A DNA stretch of 22,347 nt from Candidatus Heimdallarchaeota archaeon AB_125 (GCA_001940755.1 MEHH01000012.1:1-22347), one strand, 5' to 3'. Shown: positions 12,977-20,280, numbered from the stretch's first letter. Notes: generated by a model from the sequence alone, not told the origin. Numbers and translations are program-made.

Positions 12977-13348
12977 ATGAACGAAATGGATGAGTTAGGT
13001 TTTCAGGAAAAAGTAGGTCAATTTCTCAGTAGATATGGTAAAGTGAAGAAATTAAAAGAGGGGAGTATTGATAGTAATAGCAGAATCTTACCATATCTTG
13101 TAGAAAATGAAGATCAGAAGTTTGCTGTTTTTGCTTATCATTGGAAGAAGAGTATAGGAACAAATACTATCATTAGAACTGAGCATCAAATAAATGACAT
13201 GAACTGTGATGGAGCAATAATTATTGGTAATAGATTTTCCCAAAATTCCTATGATATGATTAGTGATACAAATAAGAGAAGAACAAAAAGAATAATTCTA
13301 ATCAAGATACAAGAAATGGAAGAAATTTTGTCCATAAATGCTTCGTGA
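12977..13348 (+). CDS. Unknown 123-residue protein, possibly restriction-endonuclease-like fold
   Basis: The product begins MNEMDELGFQEKVGQFLSRYG, a helix, then a probable strand and loop, KFAVFAYHWKKSIG, the helix TIIRTEHQINDMNCDG, the strand AIIIGNRFS, the helix SYDMISDTNKRR, and RIILIKIQEMEEIL. This order (strand with a Lys, helix, strand, '.Fs..a......', '.i.lI....l..iL') resembles the Mrr-type restriction-endonuclease fold, but the acidic catalytic residues are not clear, so any nuclease activity is doubtful. No Shine-Dalgarno is obvious. TATA candidates are at about 12917-12924, 12931-12938 and 12952-12959. It appears to be a single gene after a T-tract terminator. Confidence 0.6.
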   Translation: MNEMDELGFQEKVGQFLSRYGKVKKLKEGSIDSNSRILPYLVENEDQKFAVFAYHWKKSIGTNTIIRTEHQINDMNCDGAIIIGNRFSQNSYDMISDTNKRRTKRIILIKIQEMEEILSINAS

Positions 13349-13392
13349 TACAGTGTTCTAAACGAAAAGAAAATCTTAATATGAACTAGATT

Positions 13393-13404
13393 AACGTTTT
13401 ATAG
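13393..13404 (+). promoter_or_regulatory. Promoter element AACGTTTTATAG (copy 1)
   Basis: BRE/TATA-like sequence upstream of the CDP-alcohol phosphatidyltransferase gene; the identical 12-mer occurs at 14282-14293 before the next unit. From here a leader of about 85 nt would precede ATG 13512; a nearer TATA candidate is ATTAAAAAG at about 13476-13484. Confidence 0.45.
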
Positions 13405-13511
13405 GCAGAGAATATATTAGAGGCCTTATTTTTCTGATATTTTGAAATTTGTAGACTTTGCAATTATTACAGAAACATTAAAAAGCAGACGCAATAAATT
13501 AAGATTGACTA

Positions 13512-14201
13512 ATGATTTCGCAGATCAGAGAACCACTTTCAAAACTCGCTCAACCAATAATAATTTTCTTTGCGAAAATGAAAATTCATCCTACAGTTTT
13601 TACTGTTATTGGTTTACTTCTCTCAATCGCAGCTGGTGTTTTTCTAGCATTAGATAATTTTCTTGCTGCATTCATTCTTCTTTGGTTTGGAGGAGCAATG
13701 GATTTCATAGATGGAGGAGTTGCAAGATATAACAACCTTGAATCTCAAAAGGGATCCTTTTTAGATAGTGTTATAGACAGAATTAGTGACATTGCAGTTT
13801 TTGGTGGAATTATTTTTAGCTCATATGTTTTTGCTCTTGAAGGAACAATTATGGTTACAGCTACATTGGTTGTAAGTTATATTAGAGCCAAAGGAGAAAG
13901 CATAGGGATTAAAGGGATGGCAACAGGGCTTATTGAAAGAGCTGAAAGATGGATGTTATTAATGCTCTTACTATTTATATCGCTTATTGTTCCAAATTCT
14001 GCATTCATTGGTGGAACTATAGGTAATCCAATTGGATATTATATTACAATATTTAATGGTACTTATCTCATATCATATTTCGCAATAGGATATATGATTC
14101 TTACAGCATTATCCGTAATTACTGTTCTTCAAAGATTCATTTATGTATCAATAAAACTTACAAAAGCTGAAGCTGCACAAGAAGTTCAAGTACAAAAGTA
14201 G
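13512..14201 (+). CDS. CDP-alcohol phosphatidyltransferase, probable archaetidylinositol-phosphate synthase
   Basis: These integral membrane enzymes move a CDP-activated lipid onto an alcohol; archaeal members with this start make archaetidylinositol phosphate. The product is 229 residues. The family motif D-x2-D-G-x2-A-R-x8-G-x3-D-x3-D is exact: D64, D67, G68, A71, R72, G81, D85 and D89, which together bind two metal ions and CDP. About six hydrophobic spans are visible. The N-terminus MISQIREPLSKLAQPIIIFFAKMKIHPTVFTVIG matches the usual amphipathic helix and 'G..P...T..G' entry of the family, so ATG 13512 is well supported. The polar head group (inositol phosphate, glycerol phosphate or other) is inferred. 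A terminator hairpin overlaps its stop codon. Confidence 0.9.
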   Translation: MISQIREPLSKLAQPIIIFFAKMKIHPTVFTVIGLLLSIAAGVFLALDNFLAAFILLWFGGAMDFIDGGVARYNNLESQKGSFLDSVIDRISDIAVFGGIIFSSYVFALEGTIMVTATLVVSYIRAKGESIGIKGMATGLIERAERWMLLMLLLFISLIVPNSAFIGGTIGNPIGYYITIFNGTYLISYFAIGYMILTALSVITVLQRFIYVSIKLTKAEAAQEVQVQK

Positions 14202-14221
14202 AAGAACGACTTCTATTTTTT
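14199..14221 (+). terminator. Intrinsic-type terminator after the phosphatidyltransferase gene
   Basis: TAGAAG-aacga-CTTCTA is a 6-bp stem that includes the TAG stop codon, followed by six T residues (14216-14221). Confidence 0.55.
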
Positions 14222-14281
14222 CCTAATTTCTTTTTACAAGCGTTCAAATGTGCATAGAATACAGCTTTAGCCCAAAGGATA

Positions 14282-14293
14282 AACGTTTTATAG
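14282..14293 (+). promoter_or_regulatory. Promoter element AACGTTTTATAG (copy 2)
   Basis: Identical to 13393-13404. The TATA part is 14286-14293, so transcription should begin near 14316, downstream of the in-frame ATG at 14248. This supports GTG 14329 as the true start of the following gene. Confidence 0.5.
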
Positions 14294-14328
14294 TTAAGAA
14301 ACTTTGGAACAACAGAAATGGTGATTTT

Positions 14329-14649
14329 GTGGCTAGTAATAAAAGTAAAAGGAATAAAAAGCAAAATATCAACGATTTAAAAGCTGATAAACAAAAAGAA
14401 CCAATAGCAGATTTTTCTCAAACAAAGGATATAGTTAAAGCTTTATCTGGAGAGATTGGTCCATTAGTTGAACAGCTTCTGGGATCAATCTACAATGTTG
14501 AGGTTGCTGAAATTTTTGCTGATTCTTTAATTAGAATTTATAAGAAGCTCAAGGACGAAGGGATTACTAAAGCAACAGCTGAAAAAATACTATGTGAGTA
14601 CTCTGCTAATGTAGATCGTTTTGCTGCAATGTTAAAGAAAAAGGATTAG
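14329..14649 (+). CDS. Unknown small helical protein
   Basis: The product is 106 residues from GTG 14329. The first 30 or so residues are Lys/Asn-rich and probably disordered (ASNKSKRNKKQNINDLKADK). The rest looks all-helical: DIVKALSGEIGPLVEQLLGSIY, VEVAEIFADSLIRIYKKLKDEG, and KATAEKILCEYSANVDRFAAML. No family is recognised. An in-frame ATG exists at 14248, but the promoter element lies after it, and GGTGATT (14320-14326) just before GTG 14329 serves as Shine-Dalgarno, although the gap is short. It is followed after 46 nt by another small gene, probably in one transcript. Confidence 0.6.
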   Translation: MASNKSKRNKKQNINDLKADKQKEPIADFSQTKDIVKALSGEIGPLVEQLLGSIYNVEVAEIFADSLIRIYKKLKDEGITKATAEKILCEYSANVDRFAAMLKKKD

Positions 14650-14695
14650 TCACCAAGTAAACACATTTCTCATTGAATACTACCGAGGTAAAAAA

Positions 14696-14986
14696 ATGGG
14701 TATATTCTCATTCTTAAATCCAATAATTACTATGTATTATGGCTTAATTTTGCGTATAAAACTCAGTTGGTACTCCAGTCAGAAAAGTAAGAGGACTAGA
14801 ATAGTTAAAGATTTCTTAACTACAAAGCTTGAAAAGGAAAAGTATGATGAAAAAACTATAGATAATATTATAGAAAATTATCTGAAAATTGGGGAAATCT
14901 TTCTTGATAGAAAAAATATGCATACTGCATTCAGTGTTAATAGAATGCTAATTCCTAAAAAAACCAAAGGTAAAAATAAGGACTAG
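14696..14986 (+). CDS. Unknown 96-residue protein
   Basis: The product starts with a hydrophobic stretch, MGIFSFLNPIITMYYGLIL, which may be an amphipathic or peripheral membrane helix. A basic region (RIKLSW..QKSKRTR) follows, then a helical part around VKDFLTTKLEKEKYDEKTIDNIIENYLKI, and a Lys-rich end. No family is recognised. The ATG has a clear Shine-Dalgarno, GAGGT at 14685-14689, six bases upstream, and there is no obvious separate promoter, so it is probably second in a two-gene unit with the protein encoded at 14329. Confidence 0.6.
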   Translation: MGIFSFLNPIITMYYGLILRIKLSWYSSQKSKRTRIVKDFLTTKLEKEKYDEKTIDNIIENYLKIGEIFLDRKNMHTAFSVNRMLIPKKTKGKNKD

Positions 14987-15010
14987 ATAATCTAATTTTA
15001 TCTAAAAGGC

Positions 15011-15019
15011 ACTTTATCC
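15011..15019 (+). promoter_or_regulatory. TATA box of the coiled-coil/GTPase operon
   Basis: ACTTTATCC is centred 25 nt before ATG 15040, consistent with a leaderless first gene. Confidence 0.4.
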
Positions 15020-15039
15020 ATTTCACAATCTTTATCTTT

Positions 15040-15753
15040 ATGAAAGAAAGTTCTCAATTGGGTTATTCAATGTCCAAACCAAAGAAGTATAAAGGCGAAA
15101 CTATCTATGATTATGTTCCTGACTATTATCCTACAACAAATGTAGAAAATCCTGTTTTTACCAAATTACCTCCAGGACGAAAGGATTCTAGGATGAAAGA
15201 TGTTGAGAGAGAACTTGTTCAATACTGGGAAATTGTTCATCCAATGATAAGAGAATATCTAATTACAATTATTAGATATATGAATGAATTTGGAGAGGGT
15301 ACAGAGGATATTGTACATCTAAGAAGATCATTAGATTTGGAATTAACTAACTCAGCTGAGTTGTCAGAGGAAAATAGAAAACTAAAAGCACAGATTTCCG
15401 ACTTAGTAGTTGAGAAAAAAGCTTTGGGCGAAAAAGTAAGTGATTTAATTGCTTCAAGACCTCAACAAACAACTGAGGAAATCGATGCTATGAAACTTCT
15501 TGTTTCATCACAAACAGATTTGTCTGTAGCTGACATTGATGAAAAATTGAGAAATGCAGTTCAAGAAGTCAGTGAAAGTGCTGAGATGAAAAAAGCTCGA
15601 GAAGACAGAGACAAAATGAAAAAAGAGCTTGAAGATGCAAAAAATCATTTTGAAAGAACTCAGACCGAAGTAGGTGTAACTTTTCAGAAGAAACTATTAG
15701 AAGCTCAGTCTCGAATAGATGAACTAGAAAATGAATTAGCTCAATTTAGATAA
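15040..15753 (+). CDS. Coiled-coil protein, possible partner of the adjacent small GTPase
   Basis: The product is 237 residues. The N-terminal 60 residues are rich in Pro, Tyr and Lys (YDYVPDYYPTTNVENPVFTKLPPGRK). A conserved-looking helical segment (about 65-92, VERELVQYWEIVHPMIREYLITIIRYMN) follows. From about 105 to the end the sequence is coiled coil (SEENRKLKAQISDLVVEKKALGEKVSDLI; KKAREDRDKMKKELEDAKNHFERTQ; KLLEAQSRIDELENELAQ). No family is recognised. It is 17 nt upstream of the GTPase gene, which has its own Shine-Dalgarno in the gap, so the two are almost surely co-transcribed. An effector, scaffold or tether role for the GTPase is inferred from this and from the GTPase's own coiled-coil tail. 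ATG 15070 is an alternative start. Confidence 0.75.
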   Translation: MKESSQLGYSMSKPKKYKGETIYDYVPDYYPTTNVENPVFTKLPPGRKDSRMKDVERELVQYWEIVHPMIREYLITIIRYMNEFGEGTEDIVHLRRSLDLELTNSAELSEENRKLKAQISDLVVEKKALGEKVSDLIASRPQQTTEEIDAMKLLVSSQTDLSVADIDEKLRNAVQEVSESAEMKKAREDRDKMKKELEDAKNHFERTQTEVGVTFQKKLLEAQSRIDELENELAQFR

Positions 15754-15770
15754 CAAAGAGGACGATCAGA

Positions 15771-16541
15771 TTGCGTAAATGGAATTTTAAAATTGTTTTA
15801 GCAGGACCAGGTGCAGTTGGTAAAACCTCTATTCGTGAAAGATATATGGGGAAGGGATTTGAATCAAGTTATCTCAAAACAATTGGAGCTGACTTCGCTA
15901 GTAAGAAGATAAAAACAGAAAATGATCTTATCACCTTTCAGATATGGGATTTAGCAGGGCAAGACAGTTATCAAGTTGTTCGGAGCACATTCTATAAAGG
16001 CGCTATTGCAGGAATTCTTGTTTTTGATTGCCAAGATCCAACTACTATGACTAATCTGAAGAACTGGCTAGATGAAGCAATCAAAGGATCAAACAATAGT
16101 ATTCTTGTCTATATAGTTATTGCCAATAAAATCGATCTTGAAGAGGAAAGAAGAGTATCTCAGGAAATGGCTCTGGAGTTTTGTAACCGGATGAAAACTG
16201 AAACTGGGATTAGGTTTTATTACAGCGAAACAAGTGCTTTAACTGGAGAGAACATTGAAGATACATTTGATTTTCTTGCTTACAAGCTTCTAGAAGCAAA
16301 CAACATAAAGGATATTGCACCTCCTGCAAAGACAGATGGTATTATTGATTTAGATGATTATGAAGAAAAAACATCTGAAGCTCCAAGAAGACTTGTCATT
16401 ACTGAAACCAAATCTGCTGAATCAGTTTCTCCAGAAGAATTCAATATACTTCAAGATAGAGTCCAAGTTATTGAAGATAGACTGAATACTATTCAAGCAA
16501 TAATTAAGAAAATTGTTGAAAAGATACAAGAAGAAGAATAG
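15771..16541 (+). CDS. Ras/Rab-like small GTPase with C-terminal coiled-coil extension
   Basis: All five G motifs are present: G1 GPGAVGKTS (12-20), G2 T37 in LKTIGADF, G3 WDLAGQD (D60, G63, Q64), G4 NKID (119-122) and G5 ETSALTG (153-159). Gln64, which positions the hydrolytic water in Ras and Rab, is kept, so it should hydrolyse GTP. The G-domain ends near 178. An acidic linker and a predicted coiled coil (about 215-256, FNILQDRVQVIEDRLNTIQAIIKKIVEKIQ) follow, in place of the Rab hypervariable tail. There is no C-terminal cysteine for prenylation, so membrane attachment would need a partner. Asgard archaea are known for many such GTPases. The start is TTG 15771 after GAGG at 15758-15761. 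Confidence 0.95.
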   Translation: MRKWNFKIVLAGPGAVGKTSIRERYMGKGFESSYLKTIGADFASKKIKTENDLITFQIWDLAGQDSYQVVRSTFYKGAIAGILVFDCQDPTTMTNLKNWLDEAIKGSNNSILVYIVIANKIDLEEERRVSQEMALEFCNRMKTETGIRFYYSETSALTGENIEDTFDFLAYKLLEANNIKDIAPPAKTDGIIDLDDYEEKTSEAPRRLVITETKSAESVSPEEFNILQDRVQVIEDRLNTIQAIIKKIVEKIQEEE

Positions 16542-16556
16542 AGTTTGCACTCTATT
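16537..16556. terminator. Bidirectional hairpin holding the stop codons of two convergent genes
   Basis: AATAGAG-tttgca-CTCTATT is a perfect 7-bp stem with a 6-nt loop. The TAG stop of the GTPase (16539-16541) lies in one arm and the TAG stop of the minus-strand membrane protein (16552-16554) in the other. Confidence 0.5.
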
Positions 16557-17829
16557 TAACAATCTTTTTTCCACAATCTGTACAGAATTCTGCTCCTTCG
16601 ATGATTAAAGCAGAACAAGTTGGACATCGTTCTTCTCTTTCGTTGCCAGAATAGTTCGAAACCGCTTCGGTGTTATTTTTAATTTCGTTTCCAAATTGAG
16701 ATTGAGAAAAATTACCTTTTATCCAAGTTAAACTGGGAGGTTCTACATGCTCCTTAATTAATTTTTCATAGTGGTATATTCCAGTAATATCCAAAAAACT
16801 TCCAAAGACAATACTGATTACAAAGAATAGGAAAACTATGCAACATATAGCATAGTCTAACCCTGATGCTGCTGATTCAACAGCTGGTGAAAAGATGGTA
16901 AGAAAAACCTTTGAAAACGAACTTAATCCTGCAATTAATATTGATGCTGGAAGCAAGAAGGATATCAAGCTGCTTTGAATAACTCTTTTTAAGCTGAATC
17001 TTGGAAATTGATAAGCATCAATTAAGCTTTGAAATACACTAGATTCCCTCAAAGAGGAGAGAGTTTTAGCTATTCTGAATATAGGAGAGATAATGGAGAG
17101 AACTATAGCTGTTAGTAAGAAAGGTAAATAGATTGCAATATTCTGACTTGATCCTTGGGATACACTTTGAAAGATCTTAACAAAAGTTATAGATATTGCA
17201 CCTGCAATTGCTATGTAAATAGAATAGATTGAACCAAAGGTAAGTATATTTGATTTTGGAAGTTTTGATTCTTCATCATTCCAATAACTAATGGTTTTTG
17301 CAATTCTTCTGTTAAATATGAAAACTAGAAATGAAAATGTGAAAAATAAAAATATGGTTAGAAGTAGTGAAACCCATGAAGATGGAAGAATACTAAGCAC
17401 TAATAAAAGTGACAAATTTATAAAAATCACTAGTGCTAAGGAGGTTGAAATACCTAGTGCTCCAACAATAAGGATCTCTGCTAAGGACATTTTCTTGAAA
17501 GATCCTAATTGAAACTTTGGTGGATTAAAACCATCACTATAGCTTATTTGTCCTTTCATTTTTAATGGAACTACTGAATCTGAAGCACTCCATGCAAACT
17601 GTGTTGAATCCAATTCAAAATCTTCTCTCTCACTTCTAGTTTCTATAGGTTCATCTCTATAAAATGGTCGAGAAGAAGGATTGTTTGGAGGAATACCATA
17701 TGGTGTTTCAGTAGGTTGTAGAGGTTTTACTACCTGTGTTTCCAATTCTGTCCCACAAATAGGACAAAATACAACTTTTGTTGGGAAAGTGGAATAACAT
17801 ATAGGACATTTCTTGTCAGAAATAATCAT
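16552..17829 (-). CDS. Polytopic membrane protein with zinc ribbons at both ends
   Basis: The product is 425 residues. An N-terminal zinc ribbon uses C8, C11, C22 and C25 (KKCPICYST...VFCPICGTEL). A Pro/Glu-rich, probably disordered part runs to about 110. The middle holds about six to seven membrane spans, including a long hydrophobic pair after LAEILIVGALG. The C-terminal zinc ribbon uses C402, C405, C416 and C419 (RCPTCSALIIEGAEFCTDCGKK). The multi-span core loosely recalls Yip1-like proteins, but I do not recognise it firmly. It is convergent with the small GTPase gene, and both stop codons lie in one hairpin. ATG 17829 has GGTGA directly against it; a TATA box at 17855-17864 would place the transcript start only a few bases upstream. 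Confidence 0.8.
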   Translation of the reverse strand: MIISDKKCPICYSTFPTKVVFCPICGTELETQVVKPLQPTETPYGIPPNNPSSRPFYRDEPIETRSEREDFELDSTQFAWSASDSVVPLKMKGQISYSDGFNPPKFQLGSFKKMSLAEILIVGALGISTSLALVIFINLSLLLVLSILPSSWVSLLLTIFLFFTFSFLVFIFNRRIAKTISYWNDEESKLPKSNILTFGSIYSIYIAIAGAISITFVKIFQSVSQGSSQNIAIYLPFLLTAIVLSIISPIFRIAKTLSSLRESSVFQSLIDAYQFPRFSLKRVIQSSLISFLLPASILIAGLSSFSKVFLTIFSPAVESAASGLDYAICCIVFLFFVISIVFGSFLDITGIYHYEKLIKEHVEPPSLTWIKGNFSQSQFGNEIKNNTEAVSNYSGNEREERCPTCSALIIEGAEFCTDCGKKIVK

Positions 17830-17854
17830 TCACCTATATTACGTTTAATATTTT

Positions 17855-17864
17855 CTTTATATAA
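17855..17864 (-). promoter_or_regulatory. TATA box of the double-zinc-ribbon membrane protein gene
   Basis: Minus-strand TTATATAAAG is centred about 30 nt from ATG 17829. Confidence 0.5.
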
Positions 17865-17963
17865 CTGGGCAATACGTGGATATTTTTTAGAACAAATAGT
17901 ATCAATAGAGACTACATAGAATAGAAATTTAGTTCTACTTTCACGTTAAGTAATTTCGACTAG

Positions 17964-17972
17964 TTTAAATAT
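17964..17972 (+). promoter_or_regulatory. TATA box of the 485-residue coiled-coil protein gene
   Basis: TTTAAATAT is centred about 37 nt before ATG 18005, giving a leader of about 10 nt. Confidence 0.45.
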
Positions 17973-18004
17973 TTCGAAGCATGATAGTAAATTGGTTATA
18001 ATAC

Positions 18005-19462
18005 ATGAGTGAATCCCCTAAAGAAAAACCCCAATCTCTTTCCAGCTATGTTTCATTAGTTAAAAAGATTGAAGAGGTACTCAATCAAGTTCCTGAAAAA
18101 GCAGAAACAATTGAAATTGAAGAGGAAACACTTGAACCACAGCATACAGATAGTATTAAGGAAGAAGATTCAATCGCTGAAGAAGTAGTAGAGGTTGAGA
18201 AACAAACATTGCAATTAGAAGAAAGGATTACTGAAGTTGCTGATAAAGAAACAAAAGATATCAAGGTAGTAAAACTTCCAGATTTAGTTAAAATTGAGGA
18301 AGAATTGGAGATACTATATCCTGGTGCAAAAGTTCAGGTTACTGATTTTTACTACGATAAAGATGAGCTTTCTGATGATGAGATTAAAAGGAGAGTCATA
18401 AGCAAAATTCCTTCAATAGAATCTATTGATATCAAAAGCAAAGATTCTTACGGATTCCCTTTTGTGCTTTGTAAACTAGAAGGAAATTTTGAAGCTATAA
18501 TTCCAGTCAGCTTAGAAGCAATTAGTTTACCTACTATTCAGCATGGAACTAGCAGGCAATTTAAACTTCTTTTTGCTGGGATTAAAGAAGATTTAGAATT
18601 ATCTTCCAGTGAACAAGAGATTTGGAATCAATCTTTTAACCGATTCCAAATTAAGCTGACCCAGCTCTTGAATAAAGATGCTAGAAGTAACCTAAGTAAG
18701 AAACCTCACAAAATGAAACTCATAAATTTGGATACAGTGTTGATTAAGGAATTCATTAGTGAGTATCACAAGAAAATGAAAAATCTACACAACTATCAGA
18801 ATGACATATTATTACATTTGAAAAAATTAATTGAAATAGTAGAGAAACGGGAAAATGTATGGAAAAACGAGGATGATTTCACTAAAACAAAAGGCATCCT
18901 CAAGAAACAATTAGTAGATTTTGAAGAAAAGCAAAAGAAAATAAATAGAGACGCACAAGTTGAATTCTTTAAACTCAAAAAGACTCAGAGACATCTGGAT
19001 GCTAGAACTAAGAAATTTAAATTAAATGAAAAAAGGAATAAGAAAATAACCAGAGAAGAAAAAGAAGTATTAATCCGCGATGTTAGAAAGTTTCAGAGAA
19101 GAAAAGCAAACATACAAAAGGAAATAGATCACGTAAAGAAGCTAGATGAAACTTTGAGGGAATGGATAGAGATACTAACAACTATGGAGTTAAAACAAGC
19201 AAATGCAAGATTCTTAGAAGTTTTTTCAGAAGAGCTCTCTACTAACATCAATGATATGTTAGAACACGAAAATCTTGAGGAACTTCTCGAAGGTTCATTT
19301 ATGGAAAAAGCAGATTTCTCTGATATTACTCTACACATTTTATATATTCCTACACTAATTTACACATTCAAAGCAAAACAGGCAAATCAGAAAACAGAAG
19401 GAAAAATTCTCTACTTAGCACCAGCGCAAGAAACAATCTTTCTTCAACCTCCAGTAGTTTAG
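18005..19462 (+). CDS. Large coiled-coil protein of unknown function
   Basis: The product is 485 residues with no recognised family. Residues 1-95 are acidic and low in complexity (many Glu, with runs such as EIEEETLEPQ). Residues about 100-230 look like a globular alpha/beta region (LVKIEEELEILYPGAKVQVTDFYYD; YGFPFVLCKLEGNFEAIIPV). Residues about 250-400 are long, Lys/Glu-rich helices likely to form coiled coil, with an unusually basic stretch KKTQRHLDARTKKFKLNEKRNKK. The C-terminus (about 445-485) returns to a small beta-rich part with ILYIPTLIYTFKAK and ILYLAPAQETIFLQPP. No transmembrane span or signal peptide is seen. It appears to be a single-gene unit. A cytoskeletal, chromosomal or scaffold role is possible but only by analogy with its shape. 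Confidence 0.8.
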   Translation: MSESPKEKPQSLSSYVSLVKKIEEVLNQVPEKAETIEIEEETLEPQHTDSIKEEDSIAEEVVEVEKQTLQLEERITEVADKETKDIKVVKLPDLVKIEEELEILYPGAKVQVTDFYYDKDELSDDEIKRRVISKIPSIESIDIKSKDSYGFPFVLCKLEGNFEAIIPVSLEAISLPTIQHGTSRQFKLLFAGIKEDLELSSSEQEIWNQSFNRFQIKLTQLLNKDARSNLSKKPHKMKLINLDTVLIKEFISEYHKKMKNLHNYQNDILLHLKKLIEIVEKRENVWKNEDDFTKTKGILKKQLVDFEEKQKKINRDAQVEFFKLKKTQRHLDARTKKFKLNEKRNKKITREEKEVLIRDVRKFQRRKANIQKEIDHVKKLDETLREWIEILTTMELKQANARFLEVFSEELSTNINDMLEHENLEELLEGSFMEKADFSDITLHILYIPTLIYTFKAKQANQKTEGKILYLAPAQETIFLQPPVV

Positions 19463-19468
19463 TTATGT

Positions 19469-19491
19469 GGCATTTAAAAGAAAAAAATGCC
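19469..19491 (+). terminator. Hairpin after the 485-residue coiled-coil protein gene
   Basis: GGCATTT / AAATGCC forms a 7-bp stem with a 9-nt A-rich loop, seven bases after the stop codon. Only TTT follows, so it is weak as an intrinsic terminator. Confidence 0.35.
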
Positions 19492-19500
19492 TTTGAACAA

Positions 19501-19508
19501 GTTTATTA
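19501..19508 (+). promoter_or_regulatory. TATA box of the ABC ATPase gene
   Basis: GTTTATTA is centred about 29 nt before ATG 19534 and no Shine-Dalgarno precedes that ATG, which suggests a very short or absent leader. Confidence 0.4.
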
Positions 19509-19533
19509 GTGCTTATTTTTCTAAAATAGTCAG

Positions 19534-20256
19534 ATGACTGAAGAGATTGTTGTTTGTGAGAATTTATCAAAACGATTTATTGTAGGTGACAGTGTAGTAA
19601 ATGCTGTAAATGGAGTTGATGTGACTTTTCACAGAGAAGAATTTACTTCAGTTGTTGGTCCAAGTGGTAGTGGAAAAACAACTCTCTTGAATCTAATTGG
19701 AACATTGGAAATTCCAACAACGGGTAAAATAATCATTAATGGAATAGATTTGAGTCAGTTTTCTACAAAAGATCTAACAGATTTTAGGAGGAAGAATCTA
19801 GGATTTGTTTTTCAGTTTTTTAACTTAGTAGAAGGGTTAACTGGAAAAGAAAATGTGGAACTTCCTCTGATTTTTGATGGTATTCCATATGAAGTTAGAC
19901 AATCAAGAGTCAATGAAATATTCAAGGAATTTGAAATAGAGAATCTTCAAAATAAATTCCCTGAAGAATTAAGTTCAGGAGAGAGACAAAGAGTTGCCAT
20001 AATGCGAGCTCTAATCAACGAACCTATACTACTTCTCGCAGATGAGCCAACAGGGAATCTGGATACTAATACCGGACAAACTGTTCTAGACTTGTTTAAA
20101 CAACTTAATAGTGAAAGAGGAACATCAATAGCTTTAGTGACACATGATCTAGCAGCTGCAAAAAGAGCAAAAAGGATTCTTCATATGCACGATGGAAAGA
20201 TATCTTTTGATCAAAAGAATTTAGATGAAGAACCAGAAGGAATGGATGAGAAATAA
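19534..20256 (+). CDS. ABC transporter ATP-binding protein, MacB/LolD type
   Basis: The product is 240 residues with every ABC ATPase element: Walker A GPSGSGKTT (42-50), Q-loop Gln94 in FVFQFFNLVEGLTG, signature LSSGERQ (146-152), Walker B ILLLADE (165-171), D-loop NLD, and H-loop His204 in LVTHD. The sequence style (ITAVNGV-like start, 'FQ.FNL....T..ENV.LPL.F.G', 'ADEPTGNLD..TG..VLDLF..LN...GTSI.LVTHD') is that of the MacB/LolD/FtsE-like group that works with FtsX/MacB-type permeases. No such permease is in the window; the next genes are Dpp-type permeases, which use OppD/OppF ATPases instead. It has its own promoter, and a hairpin-like region separates it from the Dpp genes, so it is probably unrelated to them. 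Confidence 0.95.
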   Translation: MTEEIVVCENLSKRFIVGDSVVNAVNGVDVTFHREEFTSVVGPSGSGKTTLLNLIGTLEIPTTGKIIINGIDLSQFSTKDLTDFRRKNLGFVFQFFNLVEGLTGKENVELPLIFDGIPYEVRQSRVNEIFKEFEIENLQNKFPEELSSGERQRVAIMRALINEPILLLADEPTGNLDTNTGQTVLDLFKQLNSERGTSIALVTHDLAAAKRAKRILHMHDGKISFDQKNLDEEPEGMDEK

Positions 20257-20280
20257 ATCTTCAAAAAAGCAAATTGGAAC

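Noticed and set aside
13442..13657. Open frame overlapping the phosphatidyltransferase start in another frame, possible frameshifted N-terminus
   Set aside because: The phosphatidyltransferase N-terminus from ATG 13512 already matches the family, so no extra N-terminal part is missing.
14248..14328. N-terminal extension of the small helical protein from ATG 14248
   Set aside because: The promoter element at 14282-14293 lies after this ATG, and a Shine-Dalgarno precedes GTG 14329.
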